This document shows positions 1 to 5,452 of a stretch of DNA of 12,668 nt, piece by piece. Position 1 is the stretch's first letter. Every line of letters begins with the position of its first letter. The translations under genes and the position numbers were made by a program. Origin of the DNA: Gp7-AA6 sp036001245 (lineage in GTDB: Bacteria > Acidobacteriota > Thermoanaerobaculia > UBA5066 > Gp7-AA6); contig DASYUL010000045.1 of assembly GCA_036001245.1 (NCBI GenBank), positions 1-12,668 of the forward strand, read 5' to 3'. Below the pieces are notes generated by a model that worked only from the letters and a program-made list of their open reading frames with translations, had not been told where the DNA came from and made no database searches.

Positions 1-275
1 TTCGGCATCGCGCCTTCGGCCGCCAGCCGGTCGAGGAGCTCCCAGTCGAGCCCGTCGAGGCCGAGCCAGATCACCGCCGGGGCGGCGCCGGCGCGCGGAG
101 GCCTCGAAGCGACGTCGGCCTCTTCGACGGCGGGCGCGCGCGCGGCCGTCGAGTTCGACGAAGCGCTCTCCTTCCCGGGCCCGCGACAGGAGGCCGCAGC
201 GAATACGAGAAGGAGCGACAGAAAGACGCGCGAGGCTTGCTTCACACCGGCCGGGAACCGTAGCATCTTCTCCAT
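1..275 (-). CDS. Alkaline-phosphatase-superfamily lipoprotein (type I phosphodiesterase-like), 3' end outside window
   Basis: Read on the minus strand from ATG at 275 (a second in-frame ATG lies at 266), 91 codons run open to the window edge. The N-terminus is a basic stretch, then a hydrophobic segment ending in AAASC near residue 30, which resembles a lipobox. A linker rich in Ser, Ala and Pro follows (residues ~32-60). Next comes VIWLGLDGLDWELLDRL, the first beta strand and metal-ligand motif (DG.D) of the type I phosphodiesterase/nucleotide pyrophosphatase branch of the alkaline phosphatase superfamily. The catalytic Thr/Ser and remaining metal ligands lie beyond the window, so substrate cannot be judged. 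Members of the family hydrolyse phosphate esters or transfer phospho-groups outside the cytoplasm. The gene is divergent from the one at 307, only 31 bp away. Confidence 0.72.
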   Translation of the reverse strand, partial: MEKMLRFPAGVKQASRVFLSLLLVFAAASCRGPGKESASSNSTAARAPAVEEADVASRPPRAGAAPAVIWLGLDGLDWELLDRLAAEGAMP

Positions 276-306
276 CGCTTCCTGGAAACGCGTTGCCGCC
301 CTCCTG

Positions 307-795
307 TTGTTCTCGGCCGGCGGAGCCTTTCTCTTCGCGGCCGGGCCGCCGACTCTCCGGGTTCCGGGGAAGGCCGATCGCGCGATCACGCCAGCGTCGC
401 TTCTCGATACCGGAAGCATGAACGTGGTCGTGGAGCTCTCCGACGGCGACTCGATCGTCTATCACGGGCGGCCGCTCCTGGACGTCGTCGAGAGAGCAGG
501 CGTCGATACGCGGAGCATGGCCGGGCAGCGCAAAACCGCTCCTGCGATCGTCGTCGTCAAGGCGCGCGACGGGTACACCGTCGTGTTCTCGGTGGGAGAG
601 CTCCTGATGCACCGCTCCGACCCGCGCGTCTTCCTCGTCTCGGAGACCGCCGCGGGGCCGCTCCCGGAAAACGAGGGGCCGGTGCGCCTCATCGTGCACG
701 GCGATCGCGTACGGTCGTCCTATGGCCTCGCCGACGTCGAGCTGCGCTACATCGCGCAGAACCCAGGACCCGAGCCGGCGAAGCCGAAGAAGTAA
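307..795 (+). CDS. Small exported protein with molybdopterin-binding (sulfite-oxidase-like) fold
   Basis: The mature part reads VVVELSDGDSIVYHGRPLLDVVERAGVD, then a central PAIVVVKARDGYTVVFSVGEL and a C-terminal ENEGPVRLIVHGDRV followed by VELRYIA. This order matches the oxidoreductase molybdopterin-binding fold (SUOX-like), in a short ~120-residue version. There is no Cys anywhere, so the molybdenum-ligating cysteine of true sulfite oxidases is absent; a cofactor-free or scaffold role is possible. The start is uncertain. TTG at 307 is the only standard start codon, yet it falls inside the hydrophobic core of what looks like a signal peptide. The frame upstream stays open and encodes SWKRVAALLL just before it, with no ATG, GTG or TTG back to at least position 190 and no clear Shine-Dalgarno. 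The protein is probably exported. Family call is moderate; function unknown. Confidence 0.6.
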   Translation: MFSAGGAFLFAAGPPTLRVPGKADRAITPASLLDTGSMNVVVELSDGDSIVYHGRPLLDVVERAGVDTRSMAGQRKTAPAIVVVKARDGYTVVFSVGELLMHRSDPRVFLVSETAAGPLPENEGPVRLIVHGDRVRSSYGLADVELRYIAQNPGPEPAKPKK

Positions 796-813
796 CTCCC
801 TCTCCCTGCAGCG

Positions 814-985
814 TGTCAATCCGAGAGCGAAGCGACGAGGAATCCGTCGTCCTGAGGAGCGCAGCGACGAAGGATCTGTCACCTTCAAGGAAGAGATCCT
901 TCGCTTCGCTCAGGATGACCGCTCCGCGGTCAGATCCCTCGCCGCGCTCGGGATGACAGGGAAAAGGACCCGCCCTCGGAATGAC
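814..985. repeat. Cluster of GTCATCCTGAGC-type palindromic intergenic repeats
   Basis: Five related copies of one unit (consensus close to GTCATCCTGAGCGAAGCG followed by AAGGATCT) are packed together. Forward copies lie at 814-844 and 847-877, inverted copies at 894-919 and 931-957, and a fragment CCTCGGAATGAC at 974-985. Forward copy 847-877 and inverted copy 894-919 face each other across a 16-nt gap and can form a long imperfect hairpin. The copies differ from one another by substitutions and small indels, so they have diverged since amplification. Units of this kind are widespread in intergenic DNA of environmental bacteria; none of the copies encodes protein. This accounts for nearly the whole gap between the gene ending at 795 and the tRNAs. 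Confidence 0.75.
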
Positions 986-1010
986 AGGCGGGCACAGTTT
1001 GCTTTAGACT
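981..1010 (+). promoter_or_regulatory. Candidate sigma70-type promoter for the tRNA-His/tRNA-Arg pair
   Basis: ATGACA (981-986) matches 5 of 6 bases of the -35 consensus, and TAGACT (1005-1010) matches 4 of 6 of the -10, with an 18-bp spacer. Transcription would begin near 1017, about 6 nt before tRNA-His. The -35 box is formed by the last bases of the flanking repeat fragment. Position and strand fit; box scores are modest. Confidence 0.4.
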
Positions 1011-1022
1011 CCCCGGTCCCGC

Positions 1023-1100
1023 GGTGGGTGTAGCTCAGCTGGTTAGAGCGCCAGACTGTGGATCTGGATGTCGAGGGTTCGAATCCCTCCACTCACCCCA
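1023..1100 (+). tRNA. tRNA-His (anticodon GTG)
   Basis: A full cloverleaf can be drawn. The acceptor stem GTGGGTG (1024-1030) pairs with CACTCAC (1090-1096) with one G-T wobble. The anticodon stem CCAGA/TCTGG holds loop CTGTGGA with anticodon GTG at 1058-1060. The T arm is GAGGG TTCGAAT CCCTC. The extra G-1 expected of histidine tRNAs is present at 1023, opposite C73 at 1097. CCA is encoded at 1098-1100. The tRNA-Arg gene follows after 12 nt, so the two are probably co-transcribed. Confidence 0.95.
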
Positions 1101-1112
1101 ACGTCGATCTTT

Positions 1113-1190
1113 GCGCCCGTAGCTCAGTCCGGATAGAGCGTTAGCCTCCGGAGCTAAAGGTCCCGCGTTCGAATCGCGGCGGGCGCACCA
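1113..1190 (+). tRNA. tRNA-Arg (anticodon CCG)
   Basis: Acceptor GCGCCCG (1113-1119) pairs with CGGGCGC (1180-1186). Anticodon stem TTAGC/GCTAA encloses loop CTCCGGA with anticodon CCG at 1148-1150, which reads CGG. The T arm is CCGCG TTCGAAT CGCGG. The discriminator base is A1187 and CCA is encoded (1188-1190). The 3' half of this gene, from the anticodon stem through the CCA, is repeated at 2661-2708, which suggests the gene has served as an integration site. Confidence 0.95.
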
Positions 1191-1191
1191 A

Positions 1192-1211
1192 CTCTTCATT
1201 TCATGGAAGAG
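1192..1211 (+). terminator. Possible terminator hairpin after tRNA-Arg
   Basis: CTCTTC (1192-1197) and GAAGAG (1206-1211) form a 6-bp stem with an 8-nt loop, directly after the tRNA CCA. No T-tract follows, so this may be a processing or attenuation structure, or chance. Confidence 0.25.
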
Positions 1212-1324
1212 CTTGCGCTCCCGCTCCAGCGCAGAGGCGCCCCCGCTGGACCGGAGATGCACTCGTACAGCGCTCGGACGATCCCGTCGATCGAGGCGGC
1301 ATCCTCGTCCGTTCCTCGCGCATC
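1193..1324 (-). pseudogene. Possible remnant of an NTF2/SnoaL-like protein gene, cut off at the tRNA junction
   Basis: On the minus strand one frame reads EDAASIDGIVRALYECISGP, then AGAP. A second frame then continues ALERERKLFHEMKSW up to the end of tRNA-Arg. The pattern (I/V)xALY..ISGPAG followed after a short gap by an Arg-rich helix and LFH resembles the first helices of small exported NTF2-like/SnoaL-like proteins. If so, the copy carries one frameshift and lost everything after about 45 residues at the tRNA boundary. There is no credible start codon. The call rests on a short motif recalled from the family, so it is tentative; otherwise I see nothing in 1191-1412 besides two hairpins. 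Confidence 0.3.
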
Positions 1325-1337
1325 AGCGGACCTCCGG

Positions 1338-1357
1338 ATTCCCCGAGGCGGGGGAAT
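1338..1357 (-). terminator. Perfect 7-bp hairpin downstream of the peroxiredoxin gene
   Basis: ATTCCCC (1338-1344) pairs with GGGGAAT (1351-1357) around a 6-nt loop. On the minus strand it lies 55 nt beyond the stop codon at 1413. It could end the two-gene redox transcript, but no U-tract follows on that strand. Confidence 0.25.
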
Positions 1358-1412
1358 AGATGAACGAACGACTGTCCCGATGAGTGTCTGAGCCGGGATC
1401 CGATCGGGCCCT

Positions 1413-1976
1413 TTACTTCGGCTTGTCCGATTCGCTGAGCTTATCGAGCTCCTTCAGCAATTCGTCGTCCGCGACGAGATCGCTCGGTTTATCGAGGATC
1501 TTCTTGTAACGGACGACGCCCGCCCTGTCGATGATCACGTACCCGCGCCTGGCGTAGCGATAGAGCCGATTGCTGGGATCGGTTTCGAGGAAGCCATAAG
1601 CCTCGAGGGTCTTGCGCGAAACGTCGCTCAGCAGCGGGAACGTGAGCCCCAACTTCTCGCTCCACGCCGCGCTCGCCGGGAGGAAATCCGAGCTGATGCC
1701 CACGACCTGGGCATTTCGGCTCTCGAACTTGGGCAGATCAAGTTGGAGAGCCACGACCTCATTGGTTCAGGTCGGGGTGAATGCCCCGATGAAAGCGAAG
1801 AGCACGACGTTCTTCCTGCCCTTGAGATCGCTCAAGGTCCACTTCTCCTGAGTCGTGGCAGGCAGCGTGAAATCCGGTGCCTTGTCGCCGACCCCGAGCG
1901 CCCAGACCTGAGCAGTCGAGCCGATCAGCAGGACCACGGCGAGCGCGAGGAGTGCGCCGATTCCGAGGCGTCTCAT
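1413..1976 (-). CDS. Exported selenocysteine-containing peroxiredoxin (AhpC/TSA family), in-frame TGA at 1767-1769 read as Sec
   Basis: 187 residues counting the TGA as residue 70. Residues 1-26 form a Sec signal peptide (MRR, then a long hydrophobic core, cleavage likely after VWA). A thioredoxin-fold peroxiredoxin follows: GVGDKAPDFTLP (~28-39), then VVLFAFIGAFTPT-TGA-TNE, then QVVGISSDF, GLTFPLLSD and RRGYVIIDRAGVV. The TGA occupies exactly the peroxidatic Cys position of the family motif PxxxTxxC. Catalytic Thr67 and Arg144 are kept; the motif Pro is Ile. The reading frame is intact and peroxiredoxin-like on both sides of the TGA, and a hairpin follows it (1718-1752). The whole protein has no Cys, so it is a one-Sec enzyme that needs an outside reductant. 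Start ATG 1976 has AGGGAGGG seven nt upstream; an in-frame TTG at 1982 is less likely. It lies 28 nt after the TlpA-like gene. The alternative is a nonsense mutation of TGC/TGT. Confidence 0.82.
1718..1752 (-). promoter_or_regulatory. Candidate bacterial SECIS element for the Sec-peroxiredoxin
   Basis: In the minus-strand RNA, 14 nt after the UGA (1767-1769), GGCUCUC (1752-1746) pairs perfectly with GAGAGCC (1724-1718). After a symmetric C-C mismatch (1745/1725), AACUUG (1744-1739) pairs with CAAGUU (1731-1726). The apical loop is AUCUGCC (1738-1732) and begins 29 nt after the UGA. A loop about 16-37 nt after the UGA is what bacterial SECIS elements show. They usually also have a G in the first two loop positions; here that holds only if the closing G-C pair opens (loop GAUCUGCCC). 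The element lies wholly within coding sequence. SelB binding is inferred, not shown. Confidence 0.65.
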
Positions 1977-2004
1977 AAGCAACCCTCCCTAGACTGCGAG
2001 CATG

Positions 2005-2565
2005 TCAGCGCTTGATCAACGATTGGACGAGATCCTGGGCCTCCTTGCCGTCCCACACACGCGGTCCGACCGCGCGAGCGACGATGACTCCCTGCCGGTC
2101 GACGATCACCGTCTCCGGGATCGAACGGACGCCATGCTCCCGCGCTACGGACATGTGGGGATCGAGCAGCGTCGGAAGCCGGAAGCCGGTCTTTTCTATG
2201 AATCGCTTGACATCTTTCTCCCCCCGTCCATCAAGGGCCACGAAGTAGACGACCACGTCGTCCACAAAACGTGTCTGGAGATTCGCGAGGCTTCGGAGCT
2301 CGCTCACGCAGCTGGCACACCAGGTGGCGCCGAAGCTGACGACCGCTACCTTTCCCGCGAAATTCCTAGAACTCACGGGTCGGCCGTTGACGTCCGGCAA
2401 GGTGAATGCAGGCTCCGGTGTGCGCTCGCGAACGACAAAGAACGACGAATCTTGGCCGCCGCAGAGTGAAACGCTCACGACCAGAAGACAGACAGCGAGG
2501 AGGGTGGCGCGTCGATCTATCGCGGATCGCTCCTTCAAGAGGGCAGGATTCTCACAGCGCGTCAT
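2005..2565 (-). CDS. TlpA/ResA-like membrane-anchored thioredoxin (thiol-disulfide oxidoreductase)
   Basis: After ATG at 2565 a basic N-terminus (LLKERSAIDRR) leads into one hydrophobic segment (~residues 20-35), a signal or anchor. A thioredoxin-fold domain follows: PAFTLPDVNGRPVSS, VAVVSFGATWCASCVSELRS with the redox pair CASC at residues 83-86, and GVRSIPETVIVD with the cis-Pro at ~150. That order is typical of the periplasm-facing TlpA/ResA/AhpC-TSA group. There is no good lipobox. A longer start, GTG at 2592, is possible (GAGG about 10 nt upstream). It is the promoter-proximal gene of a two-gene operon with the Sec-peroxiredoxin, 28 nt apart. The context suggests it passes electrons to that enzyme; the upstream electron source (a DsbD/CcdA-type protein) is not in the window. 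Confidence 0.85.
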   Translation of the reverse strand: MTRCENPALLKERSAIDRRATLLAVCLLVVSVSLCGGQDSSFFVVRERTPEPAFTLPDVNGRPVSSRNFAGKVAVVSFGATWCASCVSELRSLANLQTRFVDDVVVYFVALDGRGEKDVKRFIEKTGFRLPTLLDPHMSVAREHGVRSIPETVIVDRQGVIVARAVGPRVWDGKEAQDLVQSLIKR

Positions 2566-2660
2566 GGACCTGTCAATCACAGGCAGGCTCACCCACCGAC
2601 ACCTCGCCTAAGCTGGACGAGCAGGTCAAGCTCTCGATGGCTGCGCGCTGACCCGCAGAC

Positions 2661-2708
2661 GCCTTCGGAGCTAAAGGTCCCGCGTTCGAATCGCGGCGGC
2701 GCACCAAC
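2661..2708 (+). repeat. Partial copy of the tRNA-Arg 3' half (att-like direct repeat of 1144-1192)
   Basis: This stretch matches 1144-1192 with one substitution (T2665 for C1148, the first anticodon base) and one missing G in the 3' acceptor strand (GGCGC instead of GGGCGC). It covers the anticodon-loop region, variable loop, whole T arm, acceptor 3' strand and CCA. Weaker similarity runs ~10 nt past the CCA. The 5' half of the tRNA is absent, so it cannot be a working tRNA. A displaced 3' tRNA half in the same orientation as the intact gene is the usual signature of integrase-mediated insertion. The two copies enclose 1.5 kb with the thioredoxin/Sec-peroxiredoxin operon; no integrase is seen. 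Confidence 0.85.
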
Positions 2709-2745
2709 CTTTCAGTCACTTGCGGCCGGCGCGAATCGCCCCTCG

Positions 2746-4254
2746 TCAGCTCTTCTCCGCCGCGGCCTTGGCTTTCGTCCGGATGAACGCGTAGTTCAGC
2801 TGCGGCAGCGAGTTGAACCCTCCCGCCTTCGTGCAGAGCTCCTTCGCCTTCTCCTTGTCGCCCTTCCCCTCATACGCCTGGCACATGCGATAGAGGTTCT
2901 GGGGGTTCTGCTGGTTCGCCTGTTGGAGCTCAGCCAGCGCCTTGTCGTAGTCCCTTTCCGCGAGCGCGATCGTGCCGGTCAGCTCATGGGCGAGCCTGAC
3001 CTGTGCCGGATTGTTCGACGCTTCGGCTCCCTTCCGAAACTCTTCCGCCTCGGTCTTCGCGGCGGCGAAGTCTTTCTTGACGAGCGCGACGCGCGCGAGG
3101 TTGTAATGGATGGTGCGTTTGTTGTTGTCTTTGATCTCCTGCGAGAGGCTGGAGTCCTCGATCATCTTCAGGGCGCGCTCGAAGGCTGCCTTGGCCTCGG
3201 CGGCCTTTCCCATCTCCAGCAGGATGTTCCCCTTCAGCTGCAGGTCGCCGGCCATCGCCGGAACGTCCTTGGTCTTCTCTCCCAGGGCATACTGCTTGTC
3301 CACGTCCCCGAGAGCCTTGGCCATCTTGCCGCCATCGACGTGCAAGACCGTCAGCGCGAACAGCGCGAGCCGGCGTTCGCCGTCGTTCCGGGCTTTCTTG
3401 GTGATGTTGTCCAGCTCCGCCGCCGCTTCGTCGGGCTTTCCCCTGTACATCAGATCCGCGGCGATTCCCTGGTGCGACGCGAGGAAGTTCGGATCGATCG
3501 CCAGAGCCTTGCGGTACTGCGCGATCGAGTCGTCGAACTTGCCCTCCTTCAGGAGCAGCTCGCCGTACGAGTCGTAGGGGTTGGGATCCCGGGGGATCAG
3601 CTCGATGTACTTCTGGAACGCCTTCTCTGCGTTTGCGTAGTCGGCATTCTGTCGGTAGGCGTAACCCAGGAGGTTGTAGGCGGGGGAGTAGCTCGGAGCG
3701 AGCTCGGTCGCCTTCTTGTAGTGCTCGATCGCCTGTGGGAAGTCCTGCTGCCCGAAGTAGTAGCCGCCCAGGTTGAAGTGCGCCCGCTCGTCGTTCGGGT
3801 ACGCCGCGACGAGCTGCTCGAGGTATTCCTTCTGCTTCACGGCGTTGTTGTTCGCGCCCGCCTCGGTGGCCAGGATGAGGAGCTTCTCTCCGTTGGAAGC
3901 CTTGTCCGCCAGGCTCACGGCCTTGCCGAGATGTTCGAAGAACTCCTTGCCCGTCGGCGACGAGTTGGCCAGGTTGAGCTCGGCCAGGGCGAAGTTCGGG
4001 TCGAGCGAAGCCGCCTTTTCGAAGTGCGCGATGGAGTCGGTGATGAGCAATTTCTCCGAGAGATCCCGCCCCTGCAGGAATTCGGTCTTCGCGTCAGTGG
4101 ACGCAGTCGTCACCGGAATCTTTCCCCCGTCGGGCGGGGTCGGTTGGGTCTCCACGACTGGGGCGGGAGCCTCCTTCTTCGCGCACGCAAAGGTCGCGGT
4201 CCCGCCCGCAACTCCCAGGATCCAGAGGAGAGCGAGAGATCGATTCGGGCGCAT
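2746..4254 (-). CDS. TPR-repeat lipoprotein
   Basis: 502 residues. The N-terminal signal ends in TFAC with Cys24 as likely lipidation site, followed by a Pro/Thr-rich linker to ~55. The rest is helical repeats. Clear TPR units lie at about 156-190 (AHFNLGGYYFGQQDFPQAIE), 190-224 (AYNLLGYAYRQNADYANAEK), 224-258 (PYDSYGELLLKEGKFDDSIA), 258-290, 335-370 (LQLKGNILLEMGKAAEAKAA) and 385-450. TPR arrays mediate protein-protein contacts; the partner is unknown. Start ATG at 4254 has AAGGAGG eight nt upstream. It lies 177 nt after the cupin gene on the same strand, with no gene between them (4255-4431). It is probably anchored in the outer membrane or periplasm. Confidence 0.85.
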   Translation of the reverse strand: MRPNRSLALLWILGVAGGTATFACAKKEAPAPVVETQPTPPDGGKIPVTTASTDAKTEFLQGRDLSEKLLITDSIAHFEKAASLDPNFALAELNLANSSPTGKEFFEHLGKAVSLADKASNGEKLLILATEAGANNNAVKQKEYLEQLVAAYPNDERAHFNLGGYYFGQQDFPQAIEHYKKATELAPSYSPAYNLLGYAYRQNADYANAEKAFQKYIELIPRDPNPYDSYGELLLKEGKFDDSIAQYRKALAIDPNFLASHQGIAADLMYRGKPDEAAAELDNITKKARNDGERRLALFALTVLHVDGGKMAKALGDVDKQYALGEKTKDVPAMAGDLQLKGNILLEMGKAAEAKAAFERALKMIEDSSLSQEIKDNNKRTIHYNLARVALVKKDFAAAKTEAEEFRKGAEASNNPAQVRLAHELTGTIALAERDYDKALAELQQANQQNPQNLYRMCQAYEGKGDKEKAKELCTKAGGFNSLPQLNYAFIRTKAKAAAEKS

Positions 4255-4431
4255 TGTGGTGTCCTCCTTGGCCGGTGGATACGGCGGATCCTATCGGAGG
4301 GTTGGGGCGCAAAGACGTTCCCCGTCGGCAGAACTCCCACCTCCGAGCAAGGGCTGCCGTCGGTGGCCGAAATTCCCGCTCCCGTCCCTCCTGATGGGGG
4401 ACTCGGCACGACCCAAGAGCTTGACTCCGGA

Positions 4432-4926
4432 CTACTTGGCCGGCGTCTTCTTCTCCTCGACCATCTTGACGCCGAATTTTCCGTTGCTCTCGATGAAGAA
4501 AAGGCACTCGGACGCCGCGTCGCAGGCCGTTGTGTGTTTGCGGTTTGCGGGCTGGAATAGGTACGAGCCGGCCCCGAGCCTCACCTCGGGCTGTCCGTCC
4601 TCTGAGTGAATCCACGTGCCCGAGATGATCACGATCTTGTGATCGGCCGGATGCGTGTGGAGCGGAACGGAGAAACCAGCCGGGAACTTCTCGATGGCAC
4701 CGTACGCACCCTTGGTCGGGTCGCCCCACAGCGTGGCCAGCATCGGGCCGGGTGGCGCACCGGCCAGAGCTTCCCACTTCAGATCGGCCGCAGGCCACGC
4801 AACGAATTTCTTCGCGCCTTTCTGGGGCGACTTGGCCTCGGCTGCCTCGGCACGCGGCGCCAGCAGAGCCGCGGCGACCAGGAAAAGAACCGGGAAAGCC
4901 AGGGTCTGTATCCATCTCTTCAACAT
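4432..4926 (-). CDS. Exported cupin-domain protein
   Basis: 164 residues. A signal peptide (residues 1-28) ends in PRAEA. The domain contains GFSVPLHTHPADHKIVIISG (~84-103), cupin motif 1 with metal-ligand histidines H90, H92 and possibly H96. LGAGSYLFQPANRKHTT (~117-133) is motif 2 with H131. The tail after FFIESNGKFG is Lys-rich. Single-domain cupins of this type bind a metal ion; many act on small molecules or are sensors, and the substrate cannot be read from sequence. Start ATG 4926 is preceded by AAAGGAG eight nt upstream. It is on the same strand as, and downstream of, the small gene ending at 4981 (54-nt gap). Confidence 0.83.
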   Translation of the reverse strand: MLKRWIQTLAFPVLFLVAAALLAPRAEAAEAKSPQKGAKKFVAWPAADLKWEALAGAPPGPMLATLWGDPTKGAYGAIEKFPAGFSVPLHTHPADHKIVIISGTWIHSEDGQPEVRLGAGSYLFQPANRKHTTACDAASECLFFIESNGKFGVKMVEEKKTPAK

Positions 4927-4980
4927 GATCAGGCTCCTTTCAAAACAAGTTGTTGATAAATGCCCGACGTGAATTCCGGT

Positions 4981-5355
4981 TCACCAGAGCGAGTTGATGA
5001 TGGGAGCCGCCGGCACCCCCGAGACTTTGCATTTCTCCAGCCACTTGACGAGGGCGGGGAAGTCCTGCCAACCCGACGCCGCTTGCGCGAAGTGGTCGGT
5101 GACGCCGGCGTCGGTCTGATAGATCTCGCTCAGGATGAAGACGGTGTTTCCAGTCGGCGCAGAATTCTGATCGAACGAGTTCGAAAGCTCGGGTGCCTTG
5201 GACACGTTATAGGTCAGAAGAGCCTTGTCCCCGTCACGGTGATGCGTCGCCTTCATCCAGGGAGCGTGACTCGCAAAGATGCGTTCGCCCTCCTTCACTT
5301 GATCCGGTGGGGCCACGATCACGTACGTAAGCTGAGTCTTGCCTTGGTAGGCCAT
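4981..5355 (-). CDS. Small hypothetical protein, possibly dimeric alpha-beta barrel
   Basis: 124 residues with no signal peptide or membrane segment, so probably cytoplasmic. It opens with a beta strand (TQLTYVIVAPP), then a helix (EGERIFASHAPWMKATH), then LLTYNVSKAPE, TVFILSEIYQTDAGVTDHFA and a final helix LVKWLEKC. The alternation strand-helix-strand-strand-strand-helix with E.Y....(H) recalls the antibiotic-biosynthesis-monooxygenase-like dimeric barrel fold, but I cannot confirm that. Start ATG 5355 has AAGGAGG nine nt upstream. A candidate promoter lies at 5422-5450. Confidence 0.65.
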   Translation of the reverse strand: MAYQGKTQLTYVIVAPPDQVKEGERIFASHAPWMKATHHRDGDKALLTYNVSKAPELSNSFDQNSAPTGNTVFILSEIYQTDAGVTDHFAQAASGWQDFPALVKWLEKCKVSGVPAAPIINSLW

Positions 5356-5421
5356 CGTTTACGTCCTCCTTGTCTTGATTCGTCGTCGATCAGAATGACC
5401 GTCGATGGAAAGGTTAAGTTG

Positions 5422-5450
5422 ACTATAACAGCTGGCTTCGGAGCCGACAG
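5422..5450 (-). promoter_or_regulatory. Candidate promoter for the 5355-2746 minus-strand genes
   Basis: On the minus strand TATAGT (5427-5422, 5 of 6 matches to the -10 consensus) lies 17 bp after CTGTCG (5450-5445, 3 of 6 to the -35). A transcript would start near 5415, about 60 nt before the ATG at 5355. The -35 is weak. Confidence 0.3.
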
Positions 5451-5452
5451 CC

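Noticed and set aside
814..985. CRISPR array
   Set aside because: Copies occur in both orientations, differ in sequence, and are not separated by uniform unique spacers; no cas genes are nearby.
722..1262. Short open frames over the repeat cluster and the tRNAs on both strands
   Set aside because: They cross the repeats and both tRNA genes; the translations are tRNA and repeat shadows.
1413..1982. Two separate genes, or a nonsense-mutated pseudogene, for the peroxiredoxin
   Set aside because: The two open stretches are in the same frame, separated by one TGA at the catalytic Cys codon, with no other lesion and a hairpin after it. Selenocysteine explains this better; the mutation alternative remains recorded as the refuting case.
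1191..2660. Integrase or excisionase gene within the putative island
   Set aside because: I looked for one on both strands; all open frames are the two redox genes or their shadows. The element, if real, is not self-mobile.
2661..2706. A second working tRNA-Arg gene
   Set aside because: Only the 3' half is present. The D arm and 5' acceptor strand are missing, and the acceptor 3' strand lacks one G.
2923..4560. 545-codon plus-strand open frame
   Set aside because: It is antisense to the TPR lipoprotein and cupin genes. Its translation is rich in Val, Arg and Leu with no recognisable domain, a typical shadow of a GC-rich gene.
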